Part shown: positions 8,397 through 20,300 of the stretch, piece by piece
Position numbering within the stretch: position 1 is the first letter of the stretch
Layout of the letters: every line of letters starts with the position of its first letter
From: Lachnospiraceae bacterium
Lineage (GTDB): Bacteria > Bacillota > Clostridia > Lachnospirales > Lachnospiraceae
Direction: 5' to 3'
Assembly: GCA_902363135.1 (NCBI GenBank)
Contig: CABIZF010000002.1
Span: 248,001 to 312,000, forward strand
DNA: 64,000 nucleotides
Position numbers and translations under genes: made by a program
The notes under the pieces: model-generated
Database searches by the model: none
The model's input: the letters and a program-made list of their open reading frames with translations, nothing else
Told to the model about the DNA's origin: nothing

Positions 8397-11300
8397 ATGA
8401 GCAGACGAGACAGGGTAAAACGGTATTTGGCGATGCTGCTGGCCTTTGCCATGATCTTTCAGCAGGCGGGCATCACGACCATCGCTGATGAGACAGAGGC
8501 AGTAGTGGCGCAGCAGAGCGAGGCGGCAGAGACAAAGGTGCAGGCTGTCCCGGAGACAAGCGCCCCGGAGACAAAGGCCCCAGAGACGCAGGCCCCAGAG
8601 ACGAAAGCGCCGGAGACAAGCGCCCCGGAGACGAAAGCGCCAGAGACACAGGCGCCAGAGACACAGGCCCCGGAGACGAAAGCGCCTGAGACCAGTGCGC
8701 CAGAGACGAAAGCACCGGAGACACCGGCGACAGAGGAGCAGGGAATATCGGAAGCAGCGCCAGAGAAACAGGCTTCCGAGAAGAATGAGACGACGGTTAC
8801 GGAGACACAGGCACCGGAAACCAGTGCGCCTGAGACAGAAGCGCCTGAGACGAGCACCCCGGAAACCGATGCGCCTGAGACACAGCTCACCGAGGATGCG
8901 CAGACTGAGACCGCAGCGACGGAGGGCGAGACGGAAGCGAAAGAAACAGAGACGGAGACAGAGAGCGAAACAGAGACAGAGGCTCCGAAGACAAATCACT
9001 TTGCCGCATCCTTTGCAAATGGAAAGGCAGACGTGACTCTGAGCGAAGCTATTTCCGAGAAAGCACAGTTTATCGCAGAGCAGAAGTCAGAAGAGTCTGC
9101 TTACTTTGATGATGCCCTGAATATCGTAGGACCATGGCTGGATGCAAAGGGATTGACGATTCTGGATGCAGCAGTATATGACATGTATTTTGAGGAAGAC
9201 GGAAAAGAGATTGCAGTAAATCAGAAAGCTAATGTAAATATACAGTTTGCTTCTCCGATTCTTACGATGGAACCGGAGACAGGTATTCAGACACAGGTAT
9301 ATGTTCTTCATATTGTAAATGGAAACGTAGAAGATGCAGGAAGTGTTACACGGAACGGTGCAGGCGCTGTGACCGCAGCGTCAATCCATACGAATGGATT
9401 TTCACCGTTTGTGTTTGTAAAAGTGGCGAGCGGAGAACCGGTTGTGATACCAAATGGACCGATCGATTTGAGTAATGCACTTTACAACGCAGCAATATCA
9501 CAAGTCACTTATGGTGGAAAAACAGAAGCATTTGACCCGAACAAACAGTATCCGCGTGATGCGAAATTTACATTTGAACTTAAGTATGCATTTGCTGAAA
9601 ATAACAAGCCAACTGCATCAGGAGTACGGACAGCAGTATATGAATTGCCGTCATGCCTTTCTGTCGTAAATGCAACAGGTACGATTGAATGTCCGGGATA
9701 TGCAGGTTCAGCAGGAACATACGAGATTAAGAATGGAGTTGTCACCTTTGTATATGAGGAGGCTTTTCTGAAAGCTCATCCGAGTGATATTAAGGGCACC
9801 TTTAATTTTGAAGGAGCACTTTCGAACTCTGCCACTGAAAATAAGGAAGAGGTAGAAATTGATTTTAACGGAAGTGGGACAACTATTCCGATTACAGTCA
9901 AATTTGAAGATGGAAAGGTTACAGGAGATAAAATTTATATACTGAATGCAGATGGAACGATTGATTTTACCATCCGGCTGAAAGTGACAGAAAAGGATGT
10001 CAAGAATCTTGTGCTGACCGATACGCAGGGCAGCAATCTGGAGTTTGCAAATCCTCCGGAGTTTAGGCTGGATGGAGAATTATTAAATCCAGGTCAGTAT
10101 ACGGTAAGCGGAAACCAGATGACACTGAATCTCGGAGACCGCACACGGGGTGAGTATACACTTACTTATAAAGCAAGGATAAAAGATTTAAACATTAAAG
10201 ATGGTGATCATAATAAAAACAGGGCAGACTGGACCTGGACCGGTGGAAGTGGTTCAAAAGATACAACCGTCCAGATTACAGAGAGTATTGTTAATAAGAA
10301 CGGAGCCGTTTCAAATGGAGAAATTACCTGGACAGTAATTTATGTTCCGGGAAATCTCAGCCCGGCAGCAGGAAAGACGTTTACAGATACGCTTGGTGCG
10401 GATCAGGAATATACCGGAAATTATGAAGTATATTACGATTCAAACGGAAGCCAGCATTGGGTTGGCGGACAGCAGATCGCATCCGGAGCGCTCAGTGATA
10501 TCACAGCTGCGGATGGAAAGAGCTTTTCTTATACCTTCCCAAATGATCAGACTGCGAATCGCGGAGCATACAAGCTTGTTTATAAGACAAAGATTACAAA
10601 AGATATGTCTGATATCAAGGACACGGTGACGTTTACAAACAAGATTAATGGCGATGGAAAAGAAGCCGATGGAAAGGTAGAAGTAAAACCGGGAGAGAAG
10701 CCAAAACCAGATATCGTGAAGAAATCGGTTGTCACAGATAGTGAAAACAGAAAAGCGACCTGGACAATCACGGTTACACCGCCAGAAGGAAAGACAGTAA
10801 AAAATCTTGTTATAAAAGATGAATTACAGGATTTCTATAATTGGAAAGGAAAGTATGAAGGCACTGTTACGATAAAAGAGGCTGGCAGTACGCTGACGGA
10901 AGGAACAGACTATACTGTTGCGAAAACAGCGGGAGGCAATGGTGTAAATCCGACCATGACTCTGGTATTTTCAAAAGAGATCAGCGGCGTTCTTGAAATT
11001 ACTTACGCTTCGGATTATACGGATTCAGGTTCTTACAGTGGCTGGGTAGGAAATAAGATTCATTCTTCCTATACGATTGATTATGAGGACAACGAGGAAG
11101 ATGACAGTGCTTCCGGAGAAATTAAAAATACAGACTTTGTGCTTGATAAGTCTGGTACACTTTCGGGCGGCATCGCAAAATGGGAGATCATTATAAATGA
11201 TCTGCAACACTGGAAGAGGACAGATCTTCCGGAAAGTACAAAGACCATCACAGATACACTGCCGGAAGGCATGGCCTATGTGGACGGTTCAGCAAAATGC

Positions 11301-14300
11301 ATGCTGTATAAAGAGAACGAGGAGAACAATCCGGAAGAAACAGCTATCACAGCATCCTTTGATCCGTCAACAAGGAAACTGACAATGACGGTTCCGGCAC
11401 TGACAGGAACAGTACGGGCAGTAATTACATATGATACAAAAATCACGACACTTCCGACAGGTTCTGGAAATGGCGTTACAGTGGACGGTGACAGGATTTC
11501 TTTTACCAATAGCGTAACCGTTGGCAAAAAAACGGAGTCTGCAACCGTCACTATGACGAGCAAGGAACTGCATAAAGTCGGAAAGGCAGTTAGCGGACTG
11601 AAAAATGTAGTAGAATATGTAATTGATGTCAACTATGAAGCGATGGATCTTCTTCCAGACAGTGATGTATTAGTACTTGAGGACGTTTTGGATGAAAATC
11701 TGACGCTGGATACAACGAGCATTAAAGTCACAGACAGAGATACAGGAGAAGCGGTATCGTTTAAACGCTCCTTCAGTACGCTGAATGACGGAAAAACAAA
11801 GATGGTGCTTACCATTCCTGATTCACGTGCACTTCGGGTAGTTTACCGTGCTACACTTGTTACTGCAGGTAAGGAAGATGGTAAGACCTACCAGGTATCA
11901 AATTCAGCGACCTTAAAGGGACAGAAGGAAAAGAGTACAGAAATAAAAACAGAAGTAAAATATCAGAAGTCAGATGCAACTGTGTCAGGAGGATCGGATT
12001 CTGTCAGCATTCAAAAAGTAAATGAAGACGGAAAGTCACTGAAGGGTGCGACCTTTGTTGTCCGGGCAGTGAATCCGGAGACACTGGAAGATAATCCGGC
12101 TTATGAAACAATGACGGCAACCAGTGATTCAAACGGAATAGTTACTTTTGAAAAACTGCACTATAATACTCTTTACTATTACGAAGAAACCACGGCGCCA
12201 ACGGGATACAGCCGGGATACGGAAAAACATTACTTTATCATTAAAAATATAAAGGATGATGCCAAAAAGAAAGAGTATGAAGAATTAAAAGGAAAAGCTG
12301 ACGCAAACAATATAAGCCTAAATGAATTTACCGGTGGCAATACGGTTATTTTCGAAAATAGAAAAGAAACCACGAGCCTTATGGTAAGAAAAGAGTGGAT
12401 ACAAGAAGACGATATCCCAGCAGATGCAAGTGTACAGGTTCAGCTGTTTGGTAAAGCGAAGGATGGAGCCGAAACACCATACGGTGATACGGCGACTATG
12501 AACGCAGAAAACGGCTGGCGTTACACATGGGAAGACCTCCCGATCACGGATAGTAACGGCAATGAAATTACTTACAGTGTGAAAGAAGTTGGCGAATCGG
12601 ACGGAAAGGTGACGATCAGCGGAAACAAATTTGCAGTGGAAATAGAAGACCTTGGAAAAGAGGGCTTCATAATTGCAAATAAAAAACTGATCGACATCAG
12701 CGGAAGCAAGACGTGGGACGATAATAACAATCAGGATGGCAAGCGTCCAAGCGAGATTAAAATTCATCTGTTTGCAGATGGCACAGAGCTGGCTGATAAG
12801 GTTCAGACCGTAACAGCAGCGAACAACTGGAGTTGGAGCTTCACAGATCTGCCGAAGTACAAAGATGCAGGAACCGAGATTGAGTATACAATTACCGAGG
12901 ATGCGGTAGAGAATTACACGACTGTTGTGGATGGTTACAACGTAACCAACATGCATATCCCTGCGACAATCGACATCAACGGAAGCAAGACCTGGAACGA
13001 TGCGAAAAACCAGGATGGCAAGCGTCCGGATGGCGTAACGCTGCACCTGTATAAGGAAGGGGAAGGCATTGAGAAGGCGGAAGTCACAGATGTAGAACCG
13101 ACCTGGGTGAAGACTGGGGATGAGTGGGGCTACAGCTACAAGGGTCTCCCGAAGTATGAGGGAGGAAAGGAACTCACTTATACGATCACGGAGGATACAG
13201 TAGCAGGATATACAACAAGTGTAAGGGGCTACAACGTAACCAACACGCACACACCGGAGACAATTGACATCGAAGGAAGCAAGACCTGGAACGATAATAA
13301 CAACCAGGATGGCAAGCGTCCGGGCAGCATCACGATCCGTCTGTATGCGGATGGCAGAGAGCTGACCGATAAGGTACAGACTGTCACGGCATCGAACGGC
13401 TGGAACTGGAAATGGGAAGATCTGCCGAAGTATGCGAACGGAACAGAAATCACGTACACGATTACCGAGGATGCGGTAGAGAATTACACTACCGTTGTGG
13501 ATGGCTACAACGTAACGAACAGCTATACACCAGGCAAGGTGGACGTTCCGGTCACCAAGTCCTGGAATGATGAGAACAACGCAGACGGTCACCGTCCGTC
13601 CTCCATCAAAGTAAAACTGATGGCAGACGGAGTGGATACGGGCAAGCGCCTGACACTGAACGCAGATAACCACTGGAGCGGAAGCTTCAGTGATCTGGAT
13701 GAAAAGAAAAACGGACAGACGATCAGCTACACCGTAGAGGAGGAATCTGTTAACCTGTATACGGGAGCAGTCACCGGAAACATGAAGGAAGGCTTCGTTA
13801 TTACCAATACCCATATCCCGGAGACGACGGAAGCAACCGTAAAGAAGGTATGGGATGATAACAATAATCAGGATGGCAAACGTCCGAGAGAACTCAAAGT
13901 GAAGCTGTACCGTAAGACGTCTGCGGAAGCAGAACCGGAGTTTGTAAAAGAAGTCACTCTGAAAGAAAGCAACGGATGGAGTGTGACAGAGACCGGTCTT
14001 CAGAAATATAAGGGTGGCATTGAGTACATCTACTTCTGGGAGGAAATAAGCGTAGCGGATTATGAGTCAAAGAGTGAGAAGGATCCGGCGGATGATACCG
14101 TTACGACCCTGACGAATACGCATACGCCGGAGGTAGTCCGGGTGGTCATTGAGAAGGTATGGGATGACGCGGACAATCAGGATGGTAAGCGCCCGGCCGA
14201 GATCATAGTTGACCTGAAAAAGAAGGTTGGAAACAGGTGGAATGCTCCGAACGAGCTCGTTCAGACCATAACGCTGAATGAGGGAAACGGCTGGAAGGTG

Positions 14301-17300
14301 GAGATTAATAATCTTCCGAAGTACACAGATGGCAAAACGAACAATTACAACTGGTCTGAGCACACAGACGGACTGCCGAAGGGATATTATTTCAGCGCTA
14401 TAGTGACGAAAGGCGAGATTACGACCCTGACGAACAGCTACAGGCCGGAAGAAGTCAGCGTAGCCGTACAGAAGGTATGGGATGATGACAAAAACCGCGA
14501 TAGCATCCGTCCGGATAGCATCACCGTAACACTGTATGCAGAAGCAGAGGGCGTTGCGAAGCATGAGATAAAGCAGGTAACCTTAAATGAGGCAAACAAC
14601 TGGACGGCAGCGGTATCCGGCCTTGCAAAGTACGTGAGAGTCAAGCAGGGCGACGAAGAGTACAGCAAACTGTACACTTATACCTGGGAAGAGGAGAACG
14701 TACCGGCTGGCTACACGCTGACAACAGCGGTAGACGACAGCGCAGATACCGTCAAGACCATCTTTACGAACACACACATTCCGGAAAAAGTGGAAGCAAG
14801 TGTTACGAAGGTATGGAACGATAACAACAACCAGGATGGCAAGCGCCCGACCGGCATTACCGTGAAGCTGTATGGCAAGGCAGGCGGGGCGGCAGCAGAA
14901 GAGATCCTGGAGACAACCTTAAATGAAGCAAATAACTGGAAGTATACGAAAACTGATCTTCCGAAGTTCAAAAAGGGCGTAGCTTATACGTACTACTGGA
15001 CAGAGGAAACACAGCTGCCAGGATATACGGTGGAAGCAGCTCAGCAAAACGGCGAGAAATCATTTGTCACGACGCTGACGAATACGCATGCACCGGAAAA
15101 GACCAGCGCTACAGTTGAGAAGAGATGGAGGGATAACAACAATCAGGATCAAAAGCGTCCGGAGAGCATCACCGTTATTCTGAAAAAGAGCGTCAATGGC
15201 CTCATAGGAACGGTTGACACTTACACACTGACAGCCGGTGCGGATGGCAGCTGGAAGAAGACCGTAGATAATCTTCCAAAGTATGAAAACGGTACAGAAA
15301 TCCAGTATTTCTGGGAGGAAAGTCAGGAAGGCCTGAACGGCTACCAGCCGCTTCCGAGTGAGACAGCGAATAACATGACGCTTCTGATCAATGCGTACAC
15401 ACCGGAAGAAACAAGCGTATCCGTACAGAAGGTATGGAACGATGATGGAAACCGGGATGGCATCCGTCCGGAGAGCATCACCGTAACCCTGTATGCAGAG
15501 GCAGACGACGTTGCAAAGCATAAGGTAGACGAGGCAGTCTTAAATGAAACAAATCACTGGGCTGCAACGAAATCCGGTCTTGCAAAGAATGTAAATGGCA
15601 AACCGTACACTTATACCTGGGAGGAAGAGAATGTGCCGGATGGCTACACTCTGACGACAGGATATGACAGTGAAGACACAGATAAGACAATCCTGACGAA
15701 CACGCATACACCGGAGACGGTAAATGCAACGGTTGTCAAGGTATGGGATGATGCAGACAATCAGGATGGCAAGCGTCCGCAGGATCTTACGGTTACTCTG
15801 ATGAAGAATGAGACCGTTGTGGTGCAGACCGTGACCTTAGACGCTGTCCACAACTGGACCGCTAAGGTGGAAAATCTTGCGAAAAATGAGAACGGCACTC
15901 CGATCCGTTACAGCTGGGTTGAGGGAACCATGCCGGAGGGCTATAGTCTGGAGAGCGCAGCTGTCACAGACGAGAAAAACAGCGATGATGTGGTAATCGG
16001 TACGATTACAACCCTGACCAATACCTACGCACCGGGCAAGGTAAGCGCATCGGTGAAGAAGGTATGGGACGACGCGAATAATCAGGACGGCATCCGTCCG
16101 GAGACTCTGCGTGTGAACCTGCTGAAAAATGGTCAGGCCACCGATCAGTTTGTAATCTTAAGCGAAGAAAACAGATGGAGCGCAACGCTCGACAATCTGG
16201 ATGAGTACACAGATGGAACCTTAAATGAGTACACCTGGTCTGAGGAGCTGCCGAATGGCTATACGGTTACAGTTTCAGACCCTGATGAAGTGGGTACTAC
16301 GACACTGACAAATACGCACACACCGGCCACCATCGGGGCATCTGTTGAAAAGACCTGGGATGACAACAAGGATCAGGACGGTAAGCGTCCGGAGAAGCTG
16401 CTTGTTACATTGATGCGCAGAATCAGAGAGCAGGCGGTTCCGATCTCGTTGGATGATGCGGATGATGCGGATACCAATCCGGCAGAGGAAGTCAAGACCG
16501 TAGAACTGACCGCAGCACATAACTGGAAGGCGAGTGTATCGAATCTTCCGAAGTATAAGGATGGTCAGATGTATGAGTACTTCTGGATCGAGAAGGAAGA
16601 CAACATTCCGAACGGTTATAAGCTGACCAACGAAGTAACTTATAATATCCTTTCACCTGGAGAAGGCGTCACTGGATTTATCACCAGGCTGACCAATTCG
16701 CACAAGCCGCAGAAGATCAATGCGATTGTGAAGAAGGTATGGGATGACAACAACAATCAGGACGGCAAGCGTGCACCTGAACTGACGGTAGAGCTGATGA
16801 GAAACGGTACGGAAGTGGCAGGAACGGTAACTCTGAATGAGGAGAACAACTGGACCGGCACCGTGGAGAATCTTGACAAGTACACCGGCGGCGTGAAGAA
16901 CGGATACACCTGGGTGGAGAAAAATCTGCCGGAGGGCTACAGCCTGACTGATACGAAGAAAGAAGTAACAGAAGCAACCGAAGACACACTGGAAGCAGAC
17001 ATTACAACACTGACGAACAGCTACACACCTGGAAAGGTAGAGGCAAGTGTTCTGAAAGTATGGAATGACGGTGAGAATCAGGACGGCAAGCGTCCGGAGA
17101 CGATCACGGCAATTCTTGTGAAGAACGGAGAGGAAACGGATCAGAAGGTAACGCTCAGTGCAGAAAACGACTGGAGTGCGAGCATTTCGAAGCTGGATGA
17201 GTACACGGATGGTACTTTGAATGAGTACACCTGGAAAGAGGCAGAAGTGCCGGAGGGCTATGAGCTGACCTTAAATGAGACAGACGGAACCTTCACGACC

Positions 17301-20300
17301 CTGACGAATACGCATACGCCGGAGGTAGTCAATGCGACCATCAGGAAGACATGGAACGATGCCGAGAATCAGGACGGCGTCCGCCCGATCGAGATCAAAG
17401 TCGATCTGGAAAAGAATGGACAGTTCATGCGGACCGTATCATTGAATACGGCAAATGGATGGGAAACAACAGTTGAGGATCTTCCGAAGTATACCGCCGG
17501 TGTGGAGAATATTTACACCTGGGCTGAGCAGGAAGACGGACTGCCGGAGGGCTATGAGCTGACCGGTGATGTGACGGTGGGCGAGGTTACGACCCTGACG
17601 AACACACGCGTGCCGGATACGGTATCTGTAGGAGTTCGCAAGATCTGGAATGACGCAGAGAACCAGGATGGCATCCGTCCATCAGAGCTGAGAGTAGATC
17701 TTTTGAAGAACGGCGAACTGACCGGTCGGTACGTAATCCTGAATGAAGAAAACGGCTGGACGGCGATGATCACGGATCTGCCTAAGAATACCGCAGTTGC
17801 TGAACCAAATGTATACACCTGGTCTGAGGAGCTGCCGGATGGCTATACGGTTACAGTTTCAGATCCTGACGAAATGGGTATTACGACACTGACCAATACA
17901 CACACACCGGCTGTCATTGAGGCATCTGTTGAAAAGACCTGGGATGACAACGAGGATCAGGACGGCAAGCGTCCGGAGAAGCTGCTTGTTACGTTGATGC
18001 GTAGAATCAGAGAGCAGGCGGTTCCGATCTCGTTGGAGGATGCGGATGATGCGGATACCAATCCGGCAGAGGAAGTCATGACTGTAGAACTGACCGCAGC
18101 AAATGGCTGGAAGGCGAGTGTATCGAATCAGCCGAAGTATAAGGATGGTCAGATGTATGAGTACTTCTGGACCGAGAAGGCAGGAAACATTCCGGATGGC
18201 TACGAGCTGACCAACGAAGTAACTTATAATATCCTTTCACCTGGAGAAGGTGTCACTGGATTTATAACCACGCTGACCAACACCCATACCCCGGAAATGA
18301 CTGACATCAGCGTAACAAAGGTATGGGAAGACAACAACAATAAGGCAGGCGTTCGTCCGGCGTCGATTCAGGTACAGCTTTATGCAGATGAAACACCGCA
18401 GGGCGACCCGGTAGAGCTGAACGAAGAAAACAGCTGGAAGTACACTTGGAAAGACCTTGCTAAGTATACAGCCGGAACAGAGATCAGCTACCGCGTCGAC
18501 GAAGTCGGCGAGACAGACGGTTATCTGAAGTCTGTAGCGCCAAATGAGGACAAGACGGAATACGTGATCACGAACACGATCACCTCCGTCACGATCACCA
18601 AAGTCGATATTTCAGATGCACATGAGCTTGAGGGTGCACACCTTCAGATCCTTGATTCGAAGGGCATCGTCGTAGCGGAGTGGGATTCTGCGAAGGAAGC
18701 ACATGAAGTGACCGGCTTTAAGACCGGAGAGTTATACACGCTGCGCGAGACAGTAGCGCCGGATGGATACACGATTACAACGGATACGACCTTTGAGCTG
18801 GATGAGCATGGTAAGCTGAAAGAAGACAAGACGACTACGAAGACAAAAGACGGCGTTCTTCTCGTCGAAGACACCGCCACCTCCGTCAAGGTCCGCAAGG
18901 TGGACATCACCAACGCCGAGGAGCTTCCGGGTGCGCATATTCAGATCTGGGAGAAGACCAGCGAGGGCGAGAAGCTTGTCACGGAATGGGATTCTACGAA
19001 GGAAGACAAGGTAGTAGAAAAGCTGAAGACCAACACCACCTATATCCTGCGCGAGACAGTAGCGCCGGATGGATACACGATCACAACGGATACGACCTTT
19101 GAGCTGGATGAGCATGGTAAGCTGAAGGCAGACAAGACGACTACGAATACCAAGGACGGCGTTCTTCTTGTAGAGGATGCGCGGACGGTAGAGGTATCGA
19201 AGGTAGATCTTGGCACCGGCGAAGAGCTGGACGGCGCACACATTCAGGTGCTGGATAAGGCAGGAAACATTGTAGATGAGTGGGATTCCAAGAAGGGTGA
19301 GACACACAAGGTAAAGAACCTTACAGTCGGTCAGGAGTATACACTGCGCGAGACCGTTGCCCCGAATGGCTATACGCTGACGACGGATACGACATTTACG
19401 ATCGACCGCACCGGTAAGGTGACAGGAACAGTAACGATTAATAAGGACGGCGTTCTCCTTGTCGAGGACACCGCCACAAAGGCAGAGATCACCAAGCTCG
19501 ATGCCGCAACGGAAGCACCGCTTTCCGGCGCAGTGCTGAGGGTGATTGATGCAAATGGAACTGCAGTAGATGAGTGGACGACAGATGGACAGCCGCACGT
19601 GATCGAAGCGAAGCTGAACACAGGCGCGACCTATCAGCTGATCGAGGTGAAGGCTCCGGACGGCTATGAGATCGCTGATCCGATTTCCTTCACGATGAAG
19701 GCAGACGGCACAACGGATCCGGTAGTCATGAAGGATGCGATGACCAGAAGTGAAAAGGCATCGGTTTCTGTTACGAAGAAGCTGACCTTCTCCGGTGAGG
19801 AGATCAGCGCCGTGGATGCCACCTTCTATGTGGCACTGTATGCGGATGAGGCATGCACAAAGCGGATTTCCGAGATCATGCCGCTCGTATTTAAGAAAGC
19901 GTCGAGCGCTACGGTTACATTTACAAATGTGGAGATCGGCAGAACGTATTATGTCGGTGAGTGCGACGCAAATGGCGTGAACTTTGTATCCAGCGTCATA
20001 GCAGGCAATGTGGCCTACGCAGCGATATTTGCAAATGGCAACAAGGCGACCGTGACAGAGGCAGATGGAAGTACGACCGTATACTTTGAGAATCAGTTTG
20101 CGACGATTCCGGACGGATTCTACAAAGAAGGCATTCTGACGATCACGAAGAAGCTGCTCGGAAGTGACAAGAAGGCGAAGAACAGCAATGAAGTATTCTA
20201 TGCAGGTATCTTCTCCGATGCGGCATACACTCAGCTTTCCGGCGACGTGTCCGAGAACATCGTGGCACTCGACCTGGCAGGCGGCTCTGAGGCAGAAGCA

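Noticed and set aside
8459..8890. Minus-strand open frame of 143 codons, Ser/Gly/Val-rich
   Set aside because: It is the antisense of the PETxAPET repeats; low complexity keeps the frame open. No ribosome site or promoter.
12318..13814. Minus-strand open frame of 498 codons
   Set aside because: Antisense to the Cna_B array; the translation is Cys/Ile/Arg-rich nonsense repeating with the domain period.
12658..18560. CRISPR-like array
   Set aside because: The recurring NNNQDGKRP-coding segments are spaced 270-390 bases apart within one reading frame; they are protein domains, not repeats with spacers.
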